From Dipteris shenzhenensis (Eukaryota > Polypodiophyta > Polypodiopsida > Gleicheniales), in the NCBI GenBank assembly GCA_047967505.1, contig CM106541.1: a stretch of 64,000 nt of DNA. The stretch is one strand, 5' to 3'. The notes beneath the pieces were generated by a model. It was not told the DNA's origin and made no database searches. It saw only the letters and a list, made by a program, of their open reading frames with translations. This document shows positions 33,550 to 44,899 of the stretch, piece after piece (position 1 is the stretch's first letter; every line of letters starts with the position of its first letter). The position numbers were made by a program, and so were the translations under genes.

Positions 33550-34591
33550 AGGTCATGTGACTGGAGGCACCACTATCCAACACCCATGAATTAGTGGTTG
33601 AAGCTTTTGGAACTGAGGAACACTCTTCCTCAATGGCCAGAAATAGATCCAACTCTGCTTCCACTGTGTTAGCTGTCTCTTTTCCCTTATCTGTCTTCTT
33701 CAGGGTAACATTCTTTTCATCTTCTTTCTTGACCTAGCAATTTGCAATCACATGGCCCTTCTTCTTGCAGTAGAAGCATTCTCTCTGAAACTTCTTCTTG
33801 ACGCCCTTCTTCTTTTTGTCACCACTAGTAGAGGACTCACCTTTGGTGGAGGAACCACCTTTGCCTTTCGCAGTGGCAGAGAGAGTAGCATCCCCATTGC
33901 CGCCTCCATCTCGAGCTTTAAGCCTCAATTTGTCCTCCATAAGTAAAGCACATAACTCCTCAAATGACAATGGTTGGGTTCTCACCTGAGTGTTAAGTGC
34001 TGTTACCAGTCCATCAAACCTTGGTGGACATATCCAGAGACACCGCCAAGCTAGCGCTTTTGCTAGTCTTTTGTATCCAAGCACCAGCCATCTAGCCAAG
34101 TAGATTTTTGATTCGGGTTATGAACGCCTCCGCTATCTCTCCTTCATTAAACTTCTGATTCTCTAGGTTTTGGATCTTTGTCTGATTCTGCGTCTCATAC
34201 TCACTCTTCAATATGTTCCAGGCCACAGTTGCCTTAGATGTATGCTGAATTAAGGTCAAAACACTATCAGTAGTACTTGTAACCAGGGCACATAGAGCAT
34301 TTGCATTCCTACATTTCCAAGCTCGTAGAAGGTCGACATTAGGAGGTATCGTTCTCCCTGGATTTGCTGGGTCGGGGTTTTCTTGTCGTTCTAGGTCACA
34401 GTCCCCAGTATTGTCTCCAGAAGCTCATATGAATCCAGAATAGCAATAATTTTAAACTTCCATAGAGTGTAGTTTGTACCATCTAGCTTGCCTTTAGTGA
34501 AGGCTGGTGGGCGAATCCTCAACGCTTGGATTATTGGTGCAGCTGGTGCGGCTACAACTGTTGAACTCGAGCCGCTTCCTGTTGCCATCAC
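33550..34591 (-). pseudogene. Copia-2 gag and protease
   Basis: The gag N-terminus is at 34391-34591, with FTKGKLDGTNYTLWKFKI. The C-terminal gag piece 33734-34099 has LSFEELCALLMEDK and a CCHC knuckle CFYCKKKGHVIANC (about 33734-33775), preceded by a Lys/Gly/Ser-rich basic linker. The protease active site WVLDSGASSHMT lies at about 33550-33585 in a separate frame. The middle of gag (34100-34390) is broken by stops. Confidence 0.9.
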
Positions 34592-34649
34592 TCCGTATGC
34601 TGTTGAAGCCCTTGCCTCTCTTTTACTCTTTGATCCTTAGAGCTACCTG

Positions 34650-34662
34650 GGCTTTGATACCA
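34650..34662 (-). promoter_or_regulatory. Primer binding site of copia-2
   Basis: The minus strand reads TGGTATCAAAGCCC directly beside the LTR end TTAACA. It differs by one base from the usual TGGTATCAGAGC. Confidence 0.85.
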
Positions 34663-35313
34663 TGTTAAGTTACATGGCACAACGGAACAGAAACTGAACA
34701 AAGAATAGAGAGTACACAACAAACTGGAGAGGAACAAACTTTTCCTTCAATACTGATGTAGTATAGATGATGGCTGCATCCACCCGTGCACTCCCATAAT
34801 GGAGCTTAGATGGCGATCTAGACATATACTAGGTGAAGAGCTACTAGCTGGAAGATCTCTGCTGGAAGATCTGATCTGATACAATGGATTGGGGAGGTCA
34901 CCTCTTTATAGCTATGAGGGCGGTAGTCGGATCAACATAGTCGGTGGAACCGACAGTCAACCTAGTCGGTGAAGCCGACCAGTCAACCTAGTCAATGGAA
35001 TCGACTAGTCGTCCATGGAATATTTAGGGAATATTCCCTATACCGTCGCCTCGGGGACTCTTGCCCCCGACCCCCACCAGGGGGCCGTTGGCCCCCAAAC
35101 CCTAGCAAGAGCAAGAGGCTCCCACACAATCACCTTTCTACCATCAACGGTCTCATTCATAGACCTCAGCTGACATGCAAGTCAGGATCAAGTCAGGATC
35201 CATCTAGTGTCCCGGGCTCACACATGGCTTCTCCTCATATGGGGGCCTTACAACTTGAGCACCTTAGACCACTGGTGGTTACCAGGAGGGTGGGGCATTG
35301 AGCATATCTAACA
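34663..35313 (-). repeat. 5' LTR of copia-2 (651 bp)
   Basis: On the element strand it starts TGTTAGATATGC and ends CTTAACA, a TGTTA/TAACA inverted terminus. A TATA box (GCTATAAAGAGG on the minus strand) lies at 34903-34914. Short tandem repeats built on TAGTCGGTGGAACCGAC (34925-35010) sit just upstream of it. A C/G-rich segment with CCCCCGACCCCC and GGGGGCC is at 35060-35095. Confidence 0.85.
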
Positions 35314-36596
35314 ATACAAGCATCATAAAATCATATCTTTTGCTTGAAACCCTCCCTAGCTAGCCAACTTGCATGCTTTGATTCTTATAAGTTTACCGGT
35401 GGTGTCGATGCTTCATCATTACTCTTCAATATCTACAATAATTATCAAATAAGTGGTGTGCAAAAAAATGTTGGAGATAACAAAAAAGCAAGAAGACTCA
35501 AGGGTAGCAACAATAATATAGATATCATTACATTGCTCCAATGGGAAGTACAACATTTCCACTAACATCAATAACATATATGTCTCAATCATTGACATTG
35601 TGCCACCATTGGCAGATGATGCAAGCCTATGCTTTTGCTACTTCTTCATTGGTTGCCATCTACCATTGCTCACATGTTTTTGTGTACAATTTTGGCTACT
35701 TTCAACATAAATTATGGTATGAATCTTGACGCTCTGTGCCCAATGGAACATACATAAACTTTCTCAATTATGCATCTCCAATCCTTCAATATAAACTTAT
35801 CTTTTGCATTCCCATTGGCTTGGGTCTCATCCTTCTCATGAGGCACAAAAATTGGCCTTCTCAAATCCATGGGTCACCATGACATTGTTAAGGCATTTTC
35901 AAAGCAAGAATTGGGAGGCCTTGGCATCTTCTTTCATCTCACAAGTAGTTCTCTAGCAACAACTAGCAACAACTTCTCCTTGTAATAAACAACTAATATT
36001 AATAAATCAATGACTATAAGTATTGCTCTTGAAGGAGGCCTTGAAAAAACCAAGAGCATACAAGTGCAACCGGAGGTCTTTTTACCAACCAAAATTTCTT
36101 TAGCCACAAACAAAAAATACTTCTGGCACTCTTAAAAAAGACTAATAGTATTACAAGTTTGCCTGACCAATAAGCTCCTCCCATAAAACCACAACAAAAA
36201 AGGATAAACAAGATAAAGCCTTCCTAGTAAGTCTATATGCTATTAAAAAACTTTTGATAAACAAATCTTATAGAATCATTTAAGGGAAAATGTTGCTAGT
36301 GACTAGCTTCACAGAACATATGCTTCATAAAAAATCCCAAGCAGGAAGTGAAAATAAAAAACTAATGTAGATTTGACAACTTGTGACTAATTTGCAACAA
36401 TAACCAACTGTGGGAGTAAAAAATATCAAAGCAGGAGGGCTATTAGGCCACCAACTATTGTAATGGATACCCTTTGAAAGAAAAAGAGATGAACAATGGT
36501 GCATAACAACTCTAGCAGCTATTCTTCTTCACATGGCTATGGACTGAGGAAAAGCGAATGGCAAGGGAAGAGAGCTAAAAAGAGCCTAAACTCTTA
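35314..36596. other. AT-rich spacer, no gene
   Basis: Only short open frames of biased composition. Nothing recognised. Confidence 0.5.
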
Positions 36597-36840
36597 ATAC
36601 CATGTTGTAAAACATGATGGTGGTTCTCAATGGAGAGTAATGAGCTCACAAAGTAGGAGAGAGAAAGTTTGACACACAACGTAGATCCAACACATAAGGT
36701 CGTATTGACTACATGTTCACAAATTGAAGGCTAGAGTGATCTACACAATACAAGGAGATGACCACCCAATAATTAGGAAACCAAGGCCTCATCACCTCAT
36801 CACCTAATCCAAATCCTATCCAATATCTTCATCCACCAAT
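36597..36840 (-). mobile_element. Degraded LTR element remnant (primer-site-like string)
   Basis: The minus strand reads TGGTATTAAGAG beside a TGTTGTAAAACATGATGG start (about 36611). This resembles the LTR/primer-site junction of copia elements with two changes. No coding part was recognised on its left, and the right LTR end was not fixed. Confidence 0.3.
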
Positions 36841-36869
36841 CATGTGGATGATCTTAATGGAAAAATCTA

Positions 36870-37250
36870 AACATCATCCTATATCAAGGTCAGCTTTAAA
36901 ACCAAACTTGGTGGTGGAAGATAGCCAAGGTCATTTTCAAAACCAACCTTGGTGGAGGATGATGGCCAAGGTCATGGACTTTGGCTATCATAGCCAAGGT
37001 TGGTCTTACAACAAACCTTGGCTATTCTCCACCATGGTTGGATTTAAAGTTGACCTTGCTAGAGGATGATAGCTAAGGTTGGCTAGTTTTTAATTCAACC
37101 TTGATGGAGGATGATAGCCAAGGTCAGTTTTAAGACTATAACCTTGATGGAGGATGAAAGAATAGCCTTGGTAGAAGTTGAAAGCAAAGGTTGGTTTTAA
37201 AACAACCTTGGCTTTCATCCTCCATCAAGGTCAATTTTGAACCGAAGTTG
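36870..37250. repeat. CCAAGGTT direct/inverted repeat cluster 1
   Basis: About eight variants of AACCTTGG(T/C)GGAGGATGATAG followed by CCAAGGT(T/C)GGTTTTAAAAC occur in both orientations within 380 bp, so the strand can fold on itself. A related cluster lies at 40800-41065. Confidence 0.85.
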
Positions 37251-38460
37251 CGGCTCTAAATTTTGAGCCAAAAAGTCCCAAAACGGAGACTTGGTTCAAA
37301 AGTTATAGCCGTTTTACTATTTTTGTATTTGTTACGACAAAACTCAATGGATGTTATCTACTTCTATCATAACTTACGACAAAATTCGATGATATCATCG
37401 ATTTTTTTCGTAACTTATGACAAAACTCGATGCTATAATCGAGTTCTATTAGAATCATGCCAAAATTTGATAAAATCATCGACTTTCATCATAACCTTCG
37501 CTACAACTCGATGCTGTCATCAAATTTAGGGTTAACGTTATGACATGGATTGATGAAATCAAATTATGTCATAATTTCTGAATTTTTTTATAGTTTAGGG
37601 TACTTTTGGGTGAAAAGTGATATGCGAGACCATGTTCAAAATTAATTTTTTCTCTAATCACCTCTCTTTTTTGCAAAGTTTTTCCCTAGTCGCCTCCCTT
37701 ACAGAGTCGCCTATAATATTCCAAGCTTGAATTTTTATCTTAGCCACATAGAAATTGCATATGATCTTCCAAGCAACTCTTAGAGAATCGCCTATGATCT
37801 TCCAAGCATGATTTTTTATCTCAGCCACATAAAAGTTATTGTTAATAATGATCACAAGTGCAAGCATCATCATCAAAAACTCAACCTCCCCTTCATGATG
37901 AGGCTGGTGAATTTGTTGAGCTAGAGCATGAAGCTATTGAGGAAACTAGAATAGGCTTAACTATTGTACAAGAAGGAGAGATTGCTACCACTATTGTGAT
38001 AAGGCAAGCATATATTGTGTTGATGTTTAGTTAGACATTTGGTTTTTCATATAAATTTTGACATATGGACATATTTTAAGATATTTAAATGATTTGGTTT
38101 TCTATTTGTCATATGGATTTTCCATTTGGTACATATTTCATGTGTACTTCATTTGGTTTCTTGGTTATAATATAAATAATAATATCTTTCATGTTCATTT
38201 GGTTTGAATTACATTTCTATACCGTCAATGATGATGAAATCTTAGGGTAACTTTTTGGATGTAAAATATTTCTTGCAACCTTTAAAATAAAATTCATAAT
38301 CAAGCATGTGTTTTGAAGATGATATTCATGTGTAGTCAAGTTTGAAAGCCTAAGAATATGTATCTAGTTCATCTTAAAAGGTTGTGTTGCATAAATTTGT
38401 GCCCTTTTGTAGAATCGATTGCTTTTGGAGATGGACCTATGAGAAAATAAAATATTTTTA
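37251..38460. other. AT-rich spacer, minor repeats
   Basis: TACGACAAAACTCGATG-like phrases repeat loosely at 37330-37520 (about 55-bp spacing, four or five copies). CCTATGATCTTCCAAGC phrases repeat at about 37700-37820. No gene recognised. Confidence 0.55.
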
Positions 38461-38464
38461 AAAA

Positions 38465-39650
38465 GTGGCCAATGGAATCTTTTTTCGAGAAGCCATGCAA
38501 TGTTCTCACTGCATCTACAATAGTGTTAATTGTGGGTTTGAGAATAAGAATCGTTATGTACTAGCATATTTATCTTTCTTGGTGGCAAAAGGAGTTTTTG
38601 AGATTGTGCAACTAGGTTTTCTTATGGTGGGACATATGCATGGGGATATCGATGCATTGTTTAGTCAATTTTTTTAGAAGCTCTAAACATTCACTTTCCC
38701 TCACTCAATGAGAATCTTCAACGAGTGTAGTAGAATAAACACAGCATGTTTTCTTATCAAGGAGGTGTCATATTTCAAAGAGTACATGAAATTCTACTTT
38801 CAAAAAGGTGCAAGTAGACTAGTAGGTCATTCCAATCCATTGTAAGTTAGATTTTACATGAATGAGGCCATTCTCTTGATGCAGTACAAGATAGACCCCA
38901 AATCAATTGAATGTTTTCCTAAAAATGGAAATGAACTATGGAAGTGTGATGATGAAGGGATGCCTTTGATTCCTCATGGGGTTCCTAAGGTTGTGCCTAT
39001 TGATGAATGCATCAAGGATAACATCCAAGTTATACAAGGCTTAAATACCTTTGTGAATTGGTGGAAAATCTTTGTGAAAAGTAAAGGAGATGATTCAAAA
39101 TATGTAAACTAGATTCAACTTGTCATTGAGTATTGGGATAACATCATTGCTACCTTGAATACTGCAAATGTGCAAGAGAGTACACCCTACATGACTTTGG
39201 CCTAGAAGTATGTCTTCAAGGGATAATTTCATTGATGACAATAACAAATATTAAGAGCCACTTGGATTCAAAGAAACAAAGGACACTATTGTGGATCAGC
39301 ACGCCATAAGCCAATGGAGGAATTCAAACCAGAAGTTGATGTCACAAAAGACAATTTTGTTCTTGTACGGACAATTGACACAATATATCCAATATGATTA
39401 TGGGTTTTAGTTTTGAATGTTGACAAGGATAAACACTCACTAAACTATTTGAGAGTTAAGTCTCAGTATTAGGCCCCTATCACAAGAAAGAAGAACATGA
39501 GTAATGCAGAAGCATATTAAGATTGCTAGAAATGCAATCAAAATGATCCTCAATGTTGGGAGCATTATTTGGACTTGGACACCAAGAAATGGAAAAGACT
39601 AGATAACGATTCCAAAAATGGTTGTCTTAAAAGCCCAAGAAATTTTGGGT
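38465..39650 (+). pseudogene. DUF7869-like transposase-type gene remnant
   Basis: Mostly one frame broken by several stops (open at 38465-38677 and 38858-39112). It reads NCGFENKNRYVLAYLSFLV, then LGFLMVGHMHGDIDALFSQF, EVSYFKEYMKFYF, VGHSNPL, RFYMNEAILLMQYKIDP, LWKCDDEGMPLIPHGVPK and FVNWWKIF. From memory these match the order of a family usually labelled DUF7869, whose core reads SDNC-GQNKNR and VGHTHEDIDQLF and is spread widely on mobile DNA in animals, oomycetes and early land plants. The acidic positions suggest a DDE-type nuclease, but the function is unproven. Here the SD of SDNC is lost, THED has become MHGD, and stops abound, so it is dead. Confidence 0.65.
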
Positions 39651-39988
39651 CTTGAAGAAATTGCCATAAAATTGAGGACGAGGAGGAAGAGGGTTAAACA
39701 TTTCTCATGACATTGTTTTGAAAGGGAACTTTGAATACATGTGCTTAATATGATTTTCAAGTTTAAGATCATTCTTATTTTGAAGATTTTCTTTTGACTA
39801 AACACTATTCATGGAGAAATACAATCCATTTCTTCTTCTATCTCTCTTTCTCTAGACCAAACATTAAGTTAATCTTTAAATATAATTTTAAAATTTTAGA
39901 AAATTGTTATATTACTACTTATATAAAATACATAAAATCAATATAAAAATAAATCAATTAAAATATTCAATTTTAATTTAGAGGAATA

Positions 39989-40147
<159 letters not shown>

Positions 40148-40288
40148 ACATACAAGTTACTCAAACAATCACTCTCCCATTGACAAAACCTTCCATTTCC
40201 AAACATGAGAAATAGGCATGTAATCTTTCTTGTACAAATTTTACAAATCTCCAAGTCATCACTTCATGTAAGAAAGACACTCTGAAAA

Positions 40289-40730
40289 TTACATATACTG
40301 ACCAAAGAGAATGGTAACAAAATCATTAAAATTTCCCAAATTTGATAAATAATTTCTCTGATCCTCTTTGATTGGAAAATATGCCATTGGACAGAGCACT
40401 ACATGTGAAACTAGGGGTTTCTTTCCATCCACCAAAGCCTTGAAAATCTCCCTAGCATATGCTTTATCTAGCATCTTGTTGTCAGTAAAGATGCTTTCTC
40501 TATTTTATCTACCCTTTACTTTGGAATTGGAGAGGACTAGGGTTAACTCAACATCATCTCTTTTCATCCTTGGATTAGTTATTCAATTTGCCATGTCTAT
40601 TACCACTTTAAGTGTAGCTTTGAATATATGTGATAAATCAATTGACTTCATTTCCTTATGCATAACCTTTTTCAACAATTTGTTTCTAGGTTCTACAATC
40701 TTAATGGGTTTGCTCTTGATTTTTTAGTGT
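40289..40730 (-). other. Unrecognised open segments
   Basis: The minus-strand frame 40289-40474 (MLDKAYAREIFKALVDGK...) continues upstream past a stop with other open stretches to about 40730. I do not recognise the protein. Normal residue mix and continuity suggest an old coding sequence, perhaps from a mobile element, now broken. Confidence 0.3.
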
Positions 40731-40799
40731 ATGTATTTGTAACCCATTGAGAAATGTGTTCACATGAAGCTCTTTGCCTAGAACTTCACCAAAACATAC

Positions 40800-41065
40800 T
40801 CATACCAAGGTCGATTTTAAAACCACCCTTGTCTTTCATTATCCACCACCAAAGGTTAATTTTAAAACCAACCTTGGCTTTCATAGACAAGTTTAGTTTT
40901 TAAACCGGACTTGCCATTTCATCCTTCACCACATTCAGTTTTAAAACCAACCTTGGTGGAGGATGAAAGCCAAGGTAAGTTTTAACATCGATGTTGGTGG
41001 AATATGAAAGGCAAGGTTAATTTTTAAACCAATCTTAGCTATCATACTCTACCAAGGTTAATCAT
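40800..41065. repeat. CCAAGGTT direct/inverted repeat cluster 2
   Basis: Same family as 36870-37250: AAAACCAACCTTGG, GGTGGAGGATGAAAGCCAAGG and their reverse complements in alternating order. The two clusters lie about 3.9 kb apart with the DUF7869-like remnant and the CA tract between them. Confidence 0.85.
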
Positions 41066-41825
41066 TCTTGATTGGTTTTAACTCTCACTCGGTTATTTTG
41101 TTATTTTTCTAAGTTTTAAGTTACTCTTCAAAATTGAAAATTTTCACTTTGAAATTAGCATTTGAGTTACTTTTTTATCTTCAATGACCTCTCAATTCAA
41201 AGTGACATGAAATTGTGGCCTTTCAAGGTCGTCATTGGTTGTGGTAATAAGCTTATGTTCATGGTCAAATGCAAAGGAGAGACCCCCATCCCCATGAAAA
41301 ATTAAAGTAAGAAGGAACCCTCATGAAAAATTAAGGTAAGCTTTTAAGAAATTAAGGTAAGCTTTAAGAAAAGGTAAGATTTTTATAAAATTAAGGTAAG
41401 ATCTTTAAAAAGTTAATCGCCCTCACCCCCTTCCCACCTCCCTCTAGTGTCATCCCATCCCCCTCTCCATTTCATCATCCTACCATGTGCCTCACCTCCG
41501 CCTTTGATCATCCCGTCCCTATACCTTGCCTTCTTGCTTTCCTCCCTCCCTTCCCATTCTCCCCCTAGCCTATTTCAATAGCCCTCCCCCTTTTGTTAAC
41601 CTTTACCATTACTTTCCTCCCTCTTCCCTCAAGCTTTCCTTCCCTCCCTCTCTTTCATCTGTACCCCTCAACCACTACCTCCTTCTTCTCTCAAGCATTG
41701 TGATTAGTCGCAATCGTGTCGGCTTGTCATTTGCACTTCATCCACTTTCACTTCGTTACTAATATGGGCACTACACTATTTTCATTGAAGGCTCAATGAT
41801 ACCTTCATGGGTAATGATGAAATTC
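41066..41825. other. Spacer with C/T-rich tract
   Basis: AAATTAAGGTAAG is repeated about five times at 41305-41405. A strongly C/T-rich tract at 41420-41690 gives a composition-driven frame. No gene. Confidence 0.55.
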
Positions 41826-42734
41826 CACATCATGTCTAGACCGGGGTCATGCATGTGAACCTTGAGACAAAGTAGAATTCATGGGCTAATTTAAATTGAG
41901 AGGCAACACCATCTGACAACACCCAATGTTGTTTTATATTTTCTGCATGGGGATTTTTCTTTTTCAGCCATTCCCAATGTAGTAGAAAAGCATGCTGCAC
42001 AAATAAGGTGTCATGTTCCCTATCATCTAAAATGTAGAAATGGTATGTGCATTGCACTGACCTAGACTCTTGTGAGTCAACAAGAAGATTGGCATCAGTC
42101 GTAGAAGAATCAAGCAAATGACTATACATGATATGCACAAGAATTGTTACCTACTTGTTGTACTAGTGAGATCTTTGTATCTCATCTTGTTCTTGAAATG
42201 AATAATTTTCAGCAAATTCTATGATAGAGACAATAGTGTCATGGGAAAAATTGGTAAGGCATGTCCTGAACTGCTTATCCTACTAGCTAGCCATGAAATT
42301 GTGAAGCATATATTTTGGGATGGATTGAACCACTTGACCTATAAGCTCCCTCTCGATGGCTGAGTGATCTAATACGATAGTAGCCATCTCTTGTTATCAG
42401 ATCCTTCATTATTGACATTTTTAAATCTCCTCCATTTTTGAGCAACATGATTGTCTCCCCTCATTTCATTTGGACAGACATGAAATGTCATCTTCTTCAC
42501 CTTCAGACTGTAATGCTTGCATGTGCCATGAATGCATTCAATGTAGTGCCACTCACGGTCTCCCTTTGGACAAACCACTGGCTCCCAAAAAGACCTTAGG
42601 CTACAAAACCTGCTCTCCCTTGCAACACATGATGAGGATCTAGGTGGCTTACAGACTGTGCATTCATTAGGGAGACATGAGCATCCATGCCCATGGAGCA
42701 ATGCTCCAACACGACCAGATCTCAAGTCATTCAT
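41826..42734 (-). pseudogene. Transposase-like gene remnant, copy 1 (SDG-ASQFK family)
   Basis: The N-terminal piece 42369-42734 carries Cys-rich FWEPVVCPKGDREWHYIECI and CKHYSLKV, then FHVCPNEM and AQKWRRFK. The C-terminal piece 41836-42138 has LDDREHDTLFVQHAFL, then KQHWVLSDGVASQFK and EFYFVSRF. From memory this order belongs to an uncharacterised protein family common in cnidarian, insect and early-plant genomes (SDD..HD, FSDG..SQFKN, FFATSHGKG..DG), with acidic residues spaced as in DDE nucleases and usually found on repeats. Stops and shifts separate the pieces, and the sequence ends just after SRF. A paralogous copy at 47277-48248 carries the missing downstream motif. Confidence 0.6.
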
Positions 42735-43094
42735 AGCTTGCTAGGCCACAAGTCAAAGTCGATGTGTGTTTTGCAACAACAAACATTTTTATCTTTGAGT
42801 TTCTTGACATACCAGGGCTTACAATGCTCAAAGCTTCTCTAGCCAATTGAAATGTCAAGATTGTGATCCATAAACTTGAGATAAAACTCTGTTTGCTGAC
42901 CCAACATGCGGGAACAATAGAACCATGAGCCCACTTTTAAATGGAAGAACAGTACAGTGATCCCCCTTTTTGCACTACTAAAACAAGACAAAACACAGTA
43001 CGTGCAAAAATGTGGTCTAATTAAAGTATATAATGAATCTAAATTAAAGTAATCATCTACTAATAATTGAACTAATCAAGCTATTAGAAGCAAA
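42735..43094. other. Spacer, possibly N-terminal end of the preceding remnant
   Basis: Some minus-strand open stretches rich in Cys and His may belong to the upstream part of the SDG-ASQFK gene. I could not assign them. Confidence 0.35.
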
Positions 43095-43335
43095 ACAATT
43101 TCAACCACCATGCTGGTTTAGGACAGTCACAATTTCAACTACCACAATTTCAATCACTGGAGACCACTGGGCTAGTTTAGGACACATTTAAGATAGCCAC
43201 AATTTCAACTACCAGGCTGGTTTAGGATAGTCACAATTTCAACCACCAAGTTGGTTTAGGACATTGTCACAACTTCAGCCACCGGGCTGGTTTAGGACAC
43301 TATCACAATTTCAACCACCGGGCTGGTTTAGCTTG
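43095..43335. repeat. ~36-bp tandem repeat (ACCACCGGGCTGGTTTAGGA)
   Basis: Six or seven copies of CACAATTTCAACCACC(A/G)(G/A)GCTGGTTTAGGACA-type units, 34-38 bp apart; one is extended. A stray half unit (CACCGGGCTAGTTTAGGA) lies at about 43532. Confidence 0.92.
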
Positions 43336-43939
43336 ACGGTCTCAACTTCACATATTAGACAATAACAAGTATATTTCTTTTTGTTTTTGAATTTCATAAT
43401 TAGAAAATAACATTTCACAATTAGAAAATAACACTTCACAATTAAAAAATAACAATATATTGCTTTTCATTTCTGAATTTCACGATTTCAATCACAATTT
43501 TAATCAATAACTGCTATTTGTCTTGAACCAGCACCGGGCTAGTTTAGGACAATCACCTTAAGTCCAAGCCATCTCGGTCTAGAAATTAAGTGGTATATGT
43601 CTCGAATAGCAAGAAATTAAATGTAACTAATTTAAGTACTAAGAAACACAGTAATTTCAAGTGAGTAGCAAATGAGTAAGGAAGTAGATGACTGACGAGA
43701 GTTGGAGGAGGGAGCATGGAGCAAAGTAGACCAGGGGAAGAAAAGAGTTGGAGGAGGGTGTGTGGAGAAGAGTAGCAGAGTAGGGACAGATGAGAGCAAC
43801 ATAGTAAAATGCCAAATGCCACGGATCTTTTATATTATAAAGGAAACCATAATGGAGCAATTTGTAACAACCACGGTTGGGGTTGTTTTTTAAAACACTG
43901 TTGGAAGTTCAAAGAGTCAAGACCCTACAAACAAGATTT

Positions 43940-44545
43940 TGATAGAGTTGTGCACGAGCTTGTAGTGGCTTTTGAAAGTTTTGAAAAGCAATCCATCATC
44001 ATGAGAGATTTCCAAACTAGAGTGGAAGTCTTGGAAACGGCCCATGTTGATGTTTTTAAGCAATTTAAGGAGCTTCAATAGCCTACTAAGGGGTTCAGAT
44101 GAAGCTATTACATGGAGTGAGCAAAGAGTGGAGGAGGTGAAGAAGAACATTTGCAACCTTGGGATGAGGGAGGAAGTAATCAAGAAGAAACTTCATCATG
44201 TACAAAGCAAGACTGTGGTATTGATGGCTGCAATAGTTAAATCGGATGCCTATCCTGCTATGCAGCAGGGTCCAAAATGCATGGTTTGCCATACCCCCAT
44301 CATGGATGACTACATGATCTGATGGCCTACGTGCTACCACCCTATGTATGTTTTTTGCTTTGGGGTGTTTATGCATGCAAGATCACTATGTAGAGAATGT
44401 CATTTGTTGTTGCCCAGGTAATGGACAGATCAAATGTGCCTGCCTGCTATAGTTATCTACGATGAGAAAGTAGATGCTGCAACTCAATTTGCCATTTGGG
44501 CACAAAATGCAAAAGACAAGGAGCTCAAATTAAAGAAGGCCAAGC
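43940..44545 (+). pseudogene. Unrecognised repeat-borne ORF, copy A (coiled-coil plus Cys/His cluster)
   Basis: Paralogous to 56165-56775. Decayed frames read VVHELVVAFESFEKQSIIMRD, a Glu/Lys-rich helical part, then KCMVCHTPIMDDYMI, a Cys/His-rich stretch (C-x2-C, YHPMYVFCFG, SLCREC) resembling a RING/PHD-like zinc finger, and finally MCLPAIVIYDEKVDAATQFAIW and KDKELKLKKA. I do not know this family. Because two copies share the layout and both are followed by the same palindromic repeats, I infer it is encoded by a mobile element. Stops and shifts show that neither copy works. Confidence 0.5.
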
Positions 44546-44880
44546 CTCACAGCCTCTAACTACTGCGAGGAAAAGGATCCTAAAGGGAGGAACCAGCCCC
44601 TTCAGAAAAGGAGCAAGAAGGGTTGAGTTTGCAACCAGGAAGCTCAAATCAAGGAAAGAGGAAGTGACATGAAGGGAGGGGATGGGCTCCTGAAGGGTGG
44701 AACCAGCCCCCTTTGGGAAAGGAGCAAGGAGGGCTGAGCCTGCAATCAGGGAGCTAAAAAAGGCAACCTACTCAAAGCAATGTGGAGTTAGCCCCCTAAA
44801 GGAAAGGAGTTCTTGAGATGTAATCTAAAGGAAAGGAGTCTTTGAGATGTAATCTATGTGTAAACTATTGAGTTATCAAA
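44546..44880 (+). repeat. Basic repeat tail of copy A
   Basis: Units of GGGAGGAACCAGCCCC...GGAAAGGAGCAAG(A/G)AGGG(C/T)TGAG repeat about three times, translating to P/L/R/K-rich phrases (PLRKGARR-A/V-E). Copy B has an expanded version at 56790-57130. The tail closes with a duplicated AAAGGAGT(T/C)(C/T)TTGAGATGTAATCT. Confidence 0.75.
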
Positions 44881-44899
44881 TTTTTCTAGAGCTTCTTGG

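Larger units (their letters stand above)
30880..35313 (-). mobile_element. Second Ty1/copia element, 3'-truncated
   Basis: Reads right to left: LTR (34663-35313), primer site, gag, protease, integrase, RT and part of RNase H. Homology ends abruptly in RNase H at about 30880-30890 (after KKQPTVALSS, where TEAEY should follow). The rest of RNase H, the polypurine tract and the 3' LTR are missing. Gag and pol are broken by many shifts and stops, so it is older than the copia at 4485-10799. It belongs to a different copia lineage, judged by its different knuckle, integrase and LTR. Confidence 0.93.

Noticed and set aside
40289-40474. Intact small gene
   Set aside because: The frame is protein-like, but upstream stops and the lack of any known family make a broken repeat ORF more likely.
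43095-43335. CRISPR-like array
   Set aside because: Units are contiguous minisatellite repeats with no unique spacers, in a eukaryotic context.
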